Shown here in pieces: positions 37,314 to 46,274 of a stretch of 64,000 nt of DNA (position 1 is its first letter; every line of letters begins with the position of its first letter). This DNA comes from an uncultured Collinsella sp. (GTDB taxonomy: Bacteria; Actinomycetota; Coriobacteriia; Coriobacteriales; Coriobacteriaceae): contig UQNC01000005.1 in the NCBI GenBank assembly GCA_900542175.1, positions 5,797 through 69,796 on the forward strand, written 5' to 3'. The notes under the pieces are model-generated. The model saw nothing but the letters and a program-made list of their open reading frames with translations. It had not been told where the DNA came from and made no database searches. A program made the position numbers and the translations under genes.

Positions 37314-37979
37314 TTAGCCGTGATATTCGCCGTTGTATTGGATCAACGTTAGATCTTCCACGCCATCGAGCGCGCGGATGGCGTCGGCGTAGGGCATGTC
37401 CACACCGTCCGAGAAGACCTCGACGGCCATCTCGACCTTGTCGCCGCGCATGGTCTTGGACTTGACGGAGAACTTGGTGCGGCCAAACGCGCGCACGATA
37501 TCATCGCCGGTGGTCTGACCCGTGTAGTGGATGACCATCATGTACACGCGCGCCTTGTCCTGGTGGCTCGCAAAGCCGGCGATCATCACCACGATCACCA
37601 CTGCCGTGAGTCCTACGAGCGCATACATGCCGGCGCCCGCCGTAATGCCCGTGGTAATGGCCCAAAACAGATACAACAGGTCGAGCGGGTCCTTGACCGC
37701 CGTGCGGTAGCGGACGATAGACAGAGCACCGACCATACCGAGCGAGATGACCACATTCGTCGAGATCGCGAGCGTGACCATGCAGGTGAGCACGCACATG
37801 CCCACGAGCGTTACGGCAAAACTGCGCGAATACACCACGCCGGTAAAAAAGCGCTTGTACACGTAATAGATCAGGATGCCCATGGCGAGCGCCACGAGCA
37901 GTGACAGGCCGATCTTGGCAGGGTCGACCTGACCAAACGCCTCCAAGACGGAGTTCTTAAAAAAGTCCCTGGTGCTCAT
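37314..37979 (-). CDS. DUF4956 membrane protein
   Basis: 221 residues with four predicted membrane helices: IGLSLLVALAMGILIYYVY, FAVTLVGMCVLTCMVTLAI, the VISLGMVGALSIVRYRTAVKDP loop, and two helices in LFWAITTGITAGAGMYAL/VVIVVMIAG. A cytosolic C-terminal ferredoxin-like domain follows (MMVIHYTGQTTGDDIVRAF ... DGVEDLTLIQYN). The GALSIVRYRT(A)VKDP motif is the DUF4956 signature. Such genes almost always sit next to VTC-domain genes, as here (three-base gap), so a role in moving or regulating polyphosphate or a related polymer is likely by association only. Confidence 0.88.
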   Translation of the reverse strand: MSTRDFFKNSVLEAFGQVDPAKIGLSLLVALAMGILIYYVYKRFFTGVVYSRSFAVTLVGMCVLTCMVTLAISTNVVISLGMVGALSIVRYRTAVKDPLDLLYLFWAITTGITAGAGMYALVGLTAVVIVVMIAGFASHQDKARVYMMVIHYTGQTTGDDIVRAFGRTKFSVKSKTMRGDKVEMAVEVFSDGVDMPYADAIRALDGVEDLTLIQYNGEYHG

Positions 37980-37982
37980 GGT

Positions 37983-38774
37983 CTAAATATCCCCTCGGTT
38001 CTCAAAATCCGATTCCCAGTAATTAAATCCGCGCAGGTAGGCGGTCTTTTCGTAACACAGGCAGTACTTGGAGACCGCCGTAAGCTCGACCGCACCTGGC
38101 GGCACCATATCGCGCACCAGCTGCGGGCAAAACTCGGTAAACTTGACCTCCATCACCAGCTTGCCGGGCTCCAGCACGGGCAACGCGGGCAACGTCGCGT
38201 CAAAGATGTCAAAGCTCCCCACCGCCGCACGCACGTTGCTATCAAAGGTAATGCGCACGGTGCCCTCGTCCATCACCCACGGCTCGCGCTCGTAGTCCAC
38301 GATGGTCCGCGGGCGCATCATGTTGCAGATGCACTCGATGTAGAACTCGCGACAGAGCGGATAAGGGCTCCTCAGCAAAAAGTCGTAGTCGCCGGCCAGA
38401 ATCTGCTCAAACTCGCCACGCGTGAGTGGCGCGTCCTCCTTGTAGATCCAGCTGCCGTACTTCTTTTTGCGCTCGAGCTTAATCACCTTGTCGCTGCCGT
38501 TATAGATGCGCACGCGATATTTTTTTCGCATAAGAATACCGGCGTCTTTTTCCTCGTAGGCCGAGTTGCAGTAGTCGTCAAAGTACAGGCTGCGAATGGT
38601 GTAAACACCCGCCCGCGCATACTTGTCCAGTTTAAAAACCGGCGCCATGCGGCAGGCCAGCACGGCGTGCTCGCCCTCGTTAATGAGATATTTGAGCTCG
38701 TGGCGGTAACGCTCCTGCGTGGCACGCACAGGCGGAGCCGTAAGGCGCTCAAGCAGCGCGCTAGCCCTCCTCAT
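37983..38774 (-). CDS. VTC-domain polyphosphate polymerase-like protein
   Basis: 263 residues of a triphosphate-tunnel fold. Tunnel residues are visible as RYRHELKYLI (basic ERxE/K strand), RSLYFDD, KKYRVRIYNGSDKVIKLERKKKYG and, near the end, KLVMEVKFTEFCPQ. This pattern is the VTC domain of eukaryotic Vtc4, which makes polyphosphate from ATP. Bacterial homologues are soluble or peripheral and usually paired with DUF4956 and CotH genes. The ATG lies inside the last codons of the CotH gene (14-base overlap). Confidence 0.88.
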   Translation of the reverse strand: MRRASALLERLTAPPVRATQERYRHELKYLINEGEHAVLACRMAPVFKLDKYARAGVYTIRSLYFDDYCNSAYEEKDAGILMRKKYRVRIYNGSDKVIKLERKKKYGSWIYKEDAPLTRGEFEQILAGDYDFLLRSPYPLCREFYIECICNMMRPRTIVDYEREPWVMDEGTVRITFDSNVRAAVGSFDIFDATLPALPVLEPGKLVMEVKFTEFCPQLVRDMVPPGAVELTAVSKYCLCYEKTAYLRGFNYWESDFENRGDI

Positions 38775-40530
38775 ACGTGTCCTCCACGACCTTACCGCCG
38801 TCTTGCACGTAAAAACACTTCATGCCGTAGTGTTTGCCGTCGTCGGTCACATAGTAGTCAAACGCATCTTGCGTATAGCCGTCTGAGTTGGTGGCACGCA
38901 CGCGCACAAAATACTGGCCGGTATCGGGCGCATCGCAGGTCACCTCAGGCAGCAGCACGTCCTCGGCCTTAAAAAACACGTCCTTGATGGCATAGTCACG
39001 CGCCAGCTCCACGGTATAGCGAATGTCGCGCGCCTTAAAATCGTAGGACGCATCCCAGTTAATGCGCAGCTTACCGTTATCGATCTGCGGCACGCCAATG
39101 TAGAACGGCATGGGCTTTTTATAGCTCTCGCGAAAGCTCTTGTAGTTCTCCTCGATCTCGGAGGGAATCGCCGCGGCGATTTGCTCGTATTGGTCCTTGG
39201 TGACAGGCAGATTGTCGATATCGGGCGAAGCAAAGACCAACGATTCGGTAACCTCGCGATAATGTCTAATCATCTTGGCCAGGCGCGCCTCGGTCATATA
39301 CGAGCGCAGGTCCTTTACGGCGCGGTCGAGCTCACTGCGGAACGATTTGCTGCGCAGCGCACGATTGAATAGCACGTTGCCCCAGTAGTTGCTTACGCCG
39401 CGCTCCCAGCTCGCATAGTCCGAGAACCCGGCAAGAGAAAGCTCCAGCTTACGCAGCATTCCGTCGTTATCCCAATCTAAAAAGTACCAGGTATTTGAGT
39501 TGAGCGGGCTGTACAGATAACAGTTACGGTTCTGAGTATCGCAGTTGCCCGTCAGGATCTGAAACGCCAGCCAATAGACCAGATTCTCGGTATCAAAGTA
39601 GGTGTCGAGCACGTTATCGATCTTTTGCGATTCGTCGTTGAGCGCATCGAGCATCTCGATGAGCTTGGTGTGGTCCGAATCGCCCTTAATCTCGAGCATG
39701 CCCTCGAAGTTTGCCTGGTTGTAGTCGGGATCGTCGGCAAGCTTAATGGTGTCCTCGTAGCGATGGAAATCAAAGCTGTTCACCTTGTACAGGTGCCCGC
39801 TCTTATCCAGGCCATGTGCCTTAAGCGCCGTCTTGTTGAGCTGCTCCACCTGCGTAAACAGGCCGTAGTCCTCAAAGGTATCGTTGGACTTTTCGGTCTG
39901 GTCGCACACCCACAGATGCACAAACTGCGTGCGCAGGCCCATCATCTGGGGAATTCCGCGGATAAGGTCGTAGGCCATCTTGTTGCGAAAACGCATACCC
40001 TCGCCCATGTGCTTGTTGAGCGCAATCGCGCGCTGCTGGCGCCAGGTGCCCTTGCCTTTTTTGAGCTCCACCTTGTAATTCTTTTGCGTGTAGGAGCTCG
40101 ATGTCTGGCCGCGCACCTGCACGGTGGCATTGGGCGCGTCCTCGCCATAGCCAACCTCGCCGGCCACCGGGCCGTCTTCGTCGCCCGGCTGCAGCAGGCC
40201 CATAACCTGATAGCGCGTCACGCCCATGTCGGCATAGTCATACACCGAGTACGTGTTGATCTCGGCCCAGCTATGGTCCGTGTTCTCGGAGCTGTTGCCG
40301 CGAGAGACCGTCAGATACATGGTCACAATGCCCGAGTCATCATAGACCTCGTACAGCTCGTCCTTATCGCGCAGATGCTTGGACTGGTCGGAGGCCTCGG
40401 CCTTTTTAATCTTGTCCTGCTTTTTTACCTTATTTGTCGAGGATTCGTCCTGAGATGAGCAGCCCGAAAGCAGCAGCGCGCCGGCAGCCGCCTCGATCAG
40501 ACAGCGGCGAGACATCAACTTATCGGTCAT
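38761..40530 (-). CDS. CotH-kinase-domain lipoprotein
   Basis: 589 residues. Signal peptide with a lipobox (LLLSGC, near residue 24) indicates a surface-anchored protein; a Lys/Asp/Ser-rich spacer follows. The CotH domain is seen as VRGQTSSSYTQKNYKVELKK, LNKHMGEGMRFRNKMAYDL and NRNCYLYSPLNSNTWYFLDWDNDG. The DWD segment matches the divalent-metal site (family DFD/DWD motif). A fibronectin-type C-terminal region ends the protein. CotH proteins are atypical kinases that phosphorylate spore-coat or other secreted proteins; the substrate here is unknown. It overlaps pelG by 11 bases. Confidence 0.88.
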   Translation of the reverse strand: MTDKLMSRRCLIEAAAGALLLSGCSSQDESSTNKVKKQDKIKKAEASDQSKHLRDKDELYEVYDDSGIVTMYLTVSRGNSSENTDHSWAEINTYSVYDYADMGVTRYQVMGLLQPGDEDGPVAGEVGYGEDAPNATVQVRGQTSSSYTQKNYKVELKKGKGTWRQQRAIALNKHMGEGMRFRNKMAYDLIRGIPQMMGLRTQFVHLWVCDQTEKSNDTFEDYGLFTQVEQLNKTALKAHGLDKSGHLYKVNSFDFHRYEDTIKLADDPDYNQANFEGMLEIKGDSDHTKLIEMLDALNDESQKIDNVLDTYFDTENLVYWLAFQILTGNCDTQNRNCYLYSPLNSNTWYFLDWDNDGMLRKLELSLAGFSDYASWERGVSNYWGNVLFNRALRSKSFRSELDRAVKDLRSYMTEARLAKMIRHYREVTESLVFASPDIDNLPVTKDQYEQIAAAIPSEIEENYKSFRESYKKPMPFYIGVPQIDNGKLRINWDASYDFKARDIRYTVELARDYAIKDVFFKAEDVLLPEVTCDAPDTGQYFVRVRATNSDGYTQDAFDYYVTDDGKHYGMKCFYVQDGGKVVEDTYEEG

Positions 40531-42064
40531 CAGAACCTCCCCAATGGTTACGGTACACGCGAACTACTGCGCGCTGAAACGCGCCGTGCGGCACGCCCTT
40601 GCGGCGGCACTCCTCATAGCGCTGCTCGGCACGGTCGAGCAAGCGGCCCAGCTGTGTAAAACGACCCGTTTTGTCGGTCGCCACAATGGGCTGCTGACTC
40701 AGGATACGATACGGTAAGTTGGCGGTATAGGTATCGAGCCGCAGCAGCGCCACGATAAAAAACACCACCGCACCCAACAAAAAGCCAAAGCCGTAAAACT
40801 GCTGCGGCAAAAGCAACGACACGGCGGTCGCCAGCCCTGCCACACCGGCAAACAGGCCCGAGGCCAGAACGGCTCCCTTGTAGTCGGTAAAGTACAGCAA
40901 GATAAGCAGGATCGTGTTGCCCACGGCATACAGGCCGTAGCCTACGCATAACGTGCGAAAATACCCGTGCATAAGATTGTTAAAGCCCAGCGGCAGGGCC
41001 GAGAGCACTGTAGTCTCGAGCGAGATGACCGCCGCGGTCACAAACAGCTGCTTGAGCGCGCAAAAGCGCAGTTCGCTGTTGAGCGTGGAGAGCATCTCCT
41101 CCTCGGCCACCACAATATCGCCCACCACGCCGCCGTCGTTGAACAGGCTGTAGTAGTCACGGTAGCGCGGATAGAAATTGACCTCGACCGACACCACAAA
41201 GTTGACGGTCGTGACGAGTGTGGTCAAAAACGCAATGAGTGCCGGAACGTCATGGTAAGGAGCCCCGTAAAACAGGCCTTTGATCTGCACGCCAATAGGG
41301 CCCGCCCAGATAATAACCAGGTGTACGAAAAGCCCCAAGTTGGTAAACAGCCCCGTAAGCGCAAGCGGCATAAATTGGTCGAGCCAGCGCAAAAAACGCC
41401 AGGGACTCCGATCACTCTGTGGAAAATACCGGTACAGCAGTACCACATCCCAGGCAAGCATGACGCCGTAGCCTAGGGCGATTGACGCCAACAGGCCCTC
41501 GACCGGCGGCAGTCCCAACGTCAGCGCTGCCAGGGCGCACAGGCACACCACGCCAATGGCGGCCGCAAAGCTGCACAGAACGCCACGATAATCTTTGATG
41601 GCCGTGAGATAGCTCATGCCGTTCCAGTTGACGATCATGATGTTGAAGAGCCACAGGCACAGCAGCCCCTGCAGCAGCGTGGCCCCCGAGAACAGCAAAA
41701 AGACGCCGTAGAGCACCGTGCCCGCAACGAGCATGATGGCATTAGATCCCCAAAACGAAGGCAGGATCTCATCCTCGCGCTCGGCAAAGAGCATGTCGGC
41801 CAAAAAGCGCGTGACCGGCATGGAGAAAAAGCTTGTGAGCGTAAGCGAGGCCAGCAGTGTATAGGTCACCATGCACACCAGCAGATCCTGGTTGGCGCGC
41901 CCCACGCCCCACAGACCGCACAGCACCAAGATACCCACCTGGAGTAGCACGCCCAGCAGCATGGGGCCCGTGCACACAATGCCAGCGTAGCCATAGGCGC
42001 GCATCGTGGCAAACAGACCCTTGCGCCTAAATAGGCGTTTGAGCTCAAAACCGATTCCAGCCAC
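40520..42064 (-). CDS. pelG: Pel polysaccharide exporter subunit PelG
   Basis: 514 residues, about 12 membrane helices in a MATE/MVF-like arrangement. N terminus MAGIGFELKRLFRRKG and the motif SFFSMPVTRFLADMLFAE are characteristic of PelG, the inner-membrane transporter that works with PelF. The C terminus is cytosolic and basic. The start is a GTG at 42064 with GGGGGAG upstream, four bases after the pelF stop. Presence with pelF, pelE and pelD makes the assignment secure. Confidence 0.9.
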   Translation of the reverse strand: MAGIGFELKRLFRRKGLFATMRAYGYAGIVCTGPMLLGVLLQVGILVLCGLWGVGRANQDLLVCMVTYTLLASLTLTSFFSMPVTRFLADMLFAEREDEILPSFWGSNAIMLVAGTVLYGVFLLFSGATLLQGLLCLWLFNIMIVNWNGMSYLTAIKDYRGVLCSFAAAIGVVCLCALAALTLGLPPVEGLLASIALGYGVMLAWDVVLLYRYFPQSDRSPWRFLRWLDQFMPLALTGLFTNLGLFVHLVIIWAGPIGVQIKGLFYGAPYHDVPALIAFLTTLVTTVNFVVSVEVNFYPRYRDYYSLFNDGGVVGDIVVAEEEMLSTLNSELRFCALKQLFVTAAVISLETTVLSALPLGFNNLMHGYFRTLCVGYGLYAVGNTILLILLYFTDYKGAVLASGLFAGVAGLATAVSLLLPQQFYGFGFLLGAVVFFIVALLRLDTYTANLPYRILSQQPIVATDKTGRFTQLGRLLDRAEQRYEECRRKGVPHGAFQRAVVRVYRNHWGGSDDR

Positions 42065-42067
42065 CGG

Positions 42068-43495
42068 CTACTCCCCCTCTCTGGGCAGGTCAAACGCACG
42101 CGCCGTCACGTCGTACAGCGCGCGATAGTTGGCGAGCATCTGCTCGTGCAAAAAGTACGTGGCAACGCGACGCTGGCCACGCTCCCCCATCTCAATGCGA
42201 CGGGCGCGGCTTGTGCACATGCGCTCCATGGAATCGGCCAAGCCCTTGCGATACATGGGCGGCGTCACAAAACCCGCCACGCCAAAGTCGTCGCCCGGGG
42301 CGCCTTCGAGCAGCTCGCGGCAGCAGCCCACCTCGGTCGTCACGCAGGGACGGCGCGCTGCAAGCGACTCCAGCACGCTGAGCGGCTGGCCCTCGGAGAT
42401 GCTCGTCAAAATGGTAAAGACGAGCTTTTCCATGTACTCGACCACGTTGACGCGCCCGGTAAAGATCAGATCGCGCACGCCCAGGGTATCGACCAGCGCG
42501 TGACACTCGGCACCGTACTCCTCGTCGTCCACGCCGCCCATAATGTGCAGGCGCACCTTAGGCAGGCGCTCGTGCAGTTCAAAGAAGGCATAGATCATGG
42601 TCTTGACGTCCTTGATGGGCGCCAGGCGCACCACCGCGCCAATATCCACCCAGCCGTCATCGGGCTTTAAGGGAATGTCCTTAAAGCGATCGAACTGGAT
42701 GCCGTTGGGGATGACCAGGCACTTGTCCGCATCGCAGCCCATGTCGATCTGCGTCTTACGGGCGTTATGGAACAAACTGGTCACGCGGAAGGCGCGACGG
42801 TAGATCTCCTCCGAAAGCAGGTAGAAAAAGCGGATCCAGCGGTCCTTAAACGACGGCACGACCCAGTCGGCACGAATGATCTCTTCCTCGCGCTCGCGGG
42901 TATAAATGCCGTGCTCGGTCAGCAGCACCGGAGCCTGGTGAACGCTTGAGCCCAGACAGGCGAGCAGGCCGCCGTAGCCGGTCGAGATGGCGTGGTACAC
43001 ATCGGCCACCGGCACCTCGCTGCCCAGAAGGTAGAGCACGGGCAGCAGCATGGAGCGCATGGTGTGGAATGCATCGGCAAAGGGCGTGTATGGGTACTCG
43101 GCCAGGCACACGTCGCGAAAGATATCCATAAACGTGCGGCTCTGCAAAAACGATAGCGGATGCACGCGACGGCGCTGGAAGATATCAAATAGCACGTCCC
43201 AGTCCGGATTAGAAAGCGACACCAGGCGGCGCAGCGCCTCGCGCTCGCGGTCGTTAAAGTCGGCCTCTTCTTGCTCGCCCGAAAGCCGCAGGGCGTCATC
43301 CAGAAATACCTCGTGCACCTCGACCACGTTGCCGGGCAGCTCGTAGACAAACTTGCCGCGGTCGGCAGCATGCGCGCCAATCACCCACAGCACAAACTCG
43401 TGCTCGGGCATGGCCTGTATGTAGCCATGCATCCAGGTAGATACGCCGCCGTGCACATAGGGGTAGCAACCCTCGAGTACCAAACAGATTCTCAT
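42068..43495 (-). CDS. pelF: Pel glycosyltransferase PelF
   Basis: 475 residues, GT4-family cytosolic glycosyltransferase that polymerises the Pel chain from UDP-GalNAc/GlcNAc in characterised systems. Diagnostic stretches: ICLVLEGCYPYVHGGVSTWMH at the N terminus, LLTEHGIYTREREEEI, VIPNGIQFDRF, VVRLAPIKDVKTMI, FTGRVNVVEYMEKL and the ISEGQPLSVLESLAARRPCV E-x7-E nucleotide-sugar site. The ATG overlaps the upstream deacetylase stop by four bases (ATGA). Confidence 0.93.
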   Translation of the reverse strand: MRICLVLEGCYPYVHGGVSTWMHGYIQAMPEHEFVLWVIGAHAADRGKFVYELPGNVVEVHEVFLDDALRLSGEQEEADFNDREREALRRLVSLSNPDWDVLFDIFQRRRVHPLSFLQSRTFMDIFRDVCLAEYPYTPFADAFHTMRSMLLPVLYLLGSEVPVADVYHAISTGYGGLLACLGSSVHQAPVLLTEHGIYTREREEEIIRADWVVPSFKDRWIRFFYLLSEEIYRRAFRVTSLFHNARKTQIDMGCDADKCLVIPNGIQFDRFKDIPLKPDDGWVDIGAVVRLAPIKDVKTMIYAFFELHERLPKVRLHIMGGVDDEEYGAECHALVDTLGVRDLIFTGRVNVVEYMEKLVFTILTSISEGQPLSVLESLAARRPCVTTEVGCCRELLEGAPGDDFGVAGFVTPPMYRKGLADSMERMCTSRARRIEMGERGQRRVATYFLHEQMLANYRALYDVTARAFDLPREGE

Positions 43496-45372
43496 TTGTC
43501 GCCACCCTCCTTGCGTGCAATGGTCACCGTCTTGTCCGTGGCTTTAACCAGGTACAGATCGCCCGTCAGATGCGTAATCTCGCCACCCGTGACTGCACCC
43601 GGCTCGCCGTTGTTGGCGCGGAACATGAGCCAAGCCTCGTCGTGGAAATTGCCCAGGCTGAGCGTCCAGGCATTCGCGTCTGTATCCACGCTCACCGTCA
43701 CGGACGAAAAGCGCTGGATGGCGCCCGAGCATTCCGAACCGGTCTGGCGCCGCAGGTCGGGCGCAGACTTGGTAAGCCACTCCAGGTAGTTGGTCAGACC
43801 GCCCTTGTAGACCTCCCAGCCCTCCTTGGCTCCGCGACCGGGATCCAGTAGGTCGTCCGGATGCATAAAGTGCGTACTCACGTAGTGCATGTTGAGCTCG
43901 GACACGGCTGCCAGACGCATATAGGAATCGTTGACCATGCCGCCCGAGACAATACGTGGCTGCTCCACAATGCCATCGCTCGCCACGCCAAACTCCTGCA
44001 CATAGGGCAAGTCGGTGCCATCCTCAAAATACGTACTGGCGATGGTCTTAATGCGCGGAACGTCGGTGCCAATAAGCTTGCGCGCACGGGCCGAAAGGAT
44101 ATTCGACGGTGGCACATAGACCGAGCCGTGCGCGTTGGGCAGTACCTCGTCCTGGAAGGCTATAAGCTCGTTGAGCGATGCGACGAGCGTCTCCTTGTTC
44201 TTCCACGTCTTGTAGTCGTACAGTGTGCCATAGTCGGTATCCCAGAGCGCCAGCGGCTGATGGTTGCAGCCGTGGAAACCCAGCTCTCCGCCCATCTGCA
44301 GCAGCATGCCGCCAAAGTAGCGGAACTGCGTGGTATCGGCCTGGCGCGCGGGCTCGGTCTGGTTGACCGCGTCCTCGTAGTTTTCGATCATCACGCCGGT
44401 AAAGCGAACGCCATATTTTTGCGCGAGCTTTTGCAGATCGGGCCACCAGACCTTGGCATAAAAGTCGGCGATAGAAAGCCCGTAGTCGCGCTTGATGTAG
44501 GTGCCATCGCCCGAGGGCACGGGGCTGGGAAAGTCGTCCAGATAGAAGACGGCGCTGTTGATGACCGGATAGGCCGTGGCATTGCCCAGAAGGCTGATCG
44601 CCGCGGCGTAAAAACCGCGCATGACCTTGTCATAGATACCGATATTGCACACCACGGTGCGACCGCTACCGCAGTCATTCGACCAAATGAGCGGGGCGCC
44701 CGCATCGCCGGTCTTAGCCCACACACGAGCCGTCTCGCGCAGCGAAACCGAAAGCGACGAATCAAAGGGGTCCGAGAGCTCGTAGCGCTCTCCCCCGCCC
44801 AGCATAAAGTCCTCGCTCGGCACAATGCTTTCGGCTTTTACATAGTCATATCCGCCAGATTCAATGCCAAGCTTGGGAGCAATCACTTGCAGATAGCCCG
44901 AGTTATCCGGAGGCATGGCGAGCATAAGCGAACCGCCGGCACTCACCCAACTCATAATGTCGCTCAGGTGCGTACCGAGCCCATCGAGCGACGGCATGAG
45001 CAAAATCACGCGATCGTAGGAGGTCAGCGAGGGAATGGCATCCGCGCCGTCCAGCGCAAGGTCCACGTCGCGGTGCGCGATCTTCATGTCGAGCAGAATC
45101 TGGTCGAACTGCTCCTTTACGTCCTCGACGCCAGCTTGATCGGAATCGGTAATGACCAGGCACGTGGGCTTTTGGCCAAATATTGCCGAGGAGGCCGGAA
45201 CCGCATCGTTGGCGGCAAGCATCCCCAGCTTATGCTGGCCCGCACTGTACTGCACGCCGGCGCGCTCCACCAGCAGCACGGCCGCCATGGCAATAAAGAC
45301 CGCCCACACCACAAGCAGCCCCATCCAGCGAAAATGGCCCGCACGGTCGCGGATATGCTGTACCACGCTCAT
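43492..45372 (-). CDS. DUF2194 protein, PelA-type deacetylase
   Basis: 626 residues with one N-terminal membrane helix (WMGLLVVWAVFIAMAAVLLV) and a large extracytoplasmic part. The first half resembles a glutamine-amidotransferase/Rossmann fold (CLVITDSDQAGVEDVKEQFD ... LLMPSLDGLG). The second half is a polysaccharide-deacetylase barrel: FYLDDFPSPVP carries the DD metal/catalytic pair and GELGFHGCNHQPL the H-x3-H metal site. This is the expected PelA(DA) of Gram-positive pel loci, removing acetyl groups from the nascent polymer. Start at 45372 (GGAGG upstream), overlapping pelE by four bases. Confidence 0.88.
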   Translation of the reverse strand: MSVVQHIRDRAGHFRWMGLLVVWAVFIAMAAVLLVERAGVQYSAGQHKLGMLAANDAVPASSAIFGQKPTCLVITDSDQAGVEDVKEQFDQILLDMKIAHRDVDLALDGADAIPSLTSYDRVILLMPSLDGLGTHLSDIMSWVSAGGSLMLAMPPDNSGYLQVIAPKLGIESGGYDYVKAESIVPSEDFMLGGGERYELSDPFDSSLSVSLRETARVWAKTGDAGAPLIWSNDCGSGRTVVCNIGIYDKVMRGFYAAAISLLGNATAYPVINSAVFYLDDFPSPVPSGDGTYIKRDYGLSIADFYAKVWWPDLQKLAQKYGVRFTGVMIENYEDAVNQTEPARQADTTQFRYFGGMLLQMGGELGFHGCNHQPLALWDTDYGTLYDYKTWKNKETLVASLNELIAFQDEVLPNAHGSVYVPPSNILSARARKLIGTDVPRIKTIASTYFEDGTDLPYVQEFGVASDGIVEQPRIVSGGMVNDSYMRLAAVSELNMHYVSTHFMHPDDLLDPGRGAKEGWEVYKGGLTNYLEWLTKSAPDLRRQTGSECSGAIQRFSSVTVSVDTDANAWTLSLGNFHDEAWLMFRANNGEPGAVTGGEITHLTGDLYLVKATDKTVTIARKEGGDK

Positions 45373-46274
45373 CGGGCCTCCTCTCCGTTGTGCCAAAACG
45401 CCAGTTCCTCGCGGTTGGCGGCGCTCAAGTATACATGCTGTTTGTCAATCGCATCGATCACGCGGTGGACCTCGTCACCGTCGCGGCGCATCACCGCAAG
45501 GCGCAGACAAAGCATCCAAACCTCCTGCTCCTCGGGCACATCGAGCACCAGCTGGTCGGTCACGGCCTGCGCCTCGTCGATCTGTCCGACATCGGCCAGC
45601 GCCGTCGCGTATCGAATGCGAAGCTCAAGGGTGTCCTCGCGCTCGCAGCGACGCGCAAGCAAACGCGCGTACTGTTGGCGCTGAATCTGAGCCACGCGCC
45701 CCTCGGCCAGGCCCGAGCCCAAGTATTCACCAAGAAAATCGCAGTATTCGTTGAGGTTTTGCGCGCTCGGGTCCGTCTTAAAGGCACGCTCCAGCTGCTG
45801 CAGTTTAAGGTCGGACTCCTTGGAGATCTGCACCACCGCCGTCGCGGCATAGTGAGCCACCTCAACGTCGTCGTTAAGCTTAGCCGCCTGCAGCTGCGCC
45901 AGGTAAGCGTCGGGCTCCTCGGTGAGCATGGAGAGCATTAGGCGGCGCCGTTCTGCCGGGTCGTTGATGATGAGCGCCTCCTCGAGCGGCACTACGCCTG
46001 CATCGTCCTCACCACTCGGTACCGACATACTACGATGCAGGTCGTCGTTGAAGCGCAGCGACTCCAGCGCAGACTCTTTCAGCCCCTCGCCAAACGCCGT
46101 TCCGCGGACCGATAGCAGAACCACCAGCAACGGGCCCCACAGCGGCACCAGCACTATCACAGCCAGCATATGCCCGCGCACCGGCAGCAGGCCCAGCTTC
46201 ATAAGCGTCCACAGCACCAGGTAAACCAGCGCATGAATCAGCAACAAGACGGCGGCAACGACAAGCGAGATCAA
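45369..46274 (-). CDS. pelE: PelE-like TPR membrane protein
   Basis: 301 residues: two N-terminal membrane helices (LVVAAVLLLIHALVYLVLW and AVIVLVPLWGPLLVVLL) followed by a cytosolic helical-repeat domain rich in Glu, Leu and Ala (from LMLSMLTEEPDAYLAQLQAA to the end), consistent with TPRs. This is the layout of PelE, which bridges PelD and PelF. The start is a TTG at 46274 with GGGGGG upstream, overlapping the pelD stop by four bases. Assignment depends mainly on gene order and topology. Confidence 0.85.
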   Translation of the reverse strand: MISLVVAAVLLLIHALVYLVLWTLMKLGLLPVRGHMLAVIVLVPLWGPLLVVLLSVRGTAFGEGLKESALESLRFNDDLHRSMSVPSGEDDAGVVPLEEALIINDPAERRRLMLSMLTEEPDAYLAQLQAAKLNDDVEVAHYAATAVVQISKESDLKLQQLERAFKTDPSAQNLNEYCDFLGEYLGSGLAEGRVAQIQRQQYARLLARRCEREDTLELRIRYATALADVGQIDEAQAVTDQLVLDVPEEQEVWMLCLRLAVMRRDGDEVHRVIDAIDKQHVYLSAANREELAFWHNGEEAR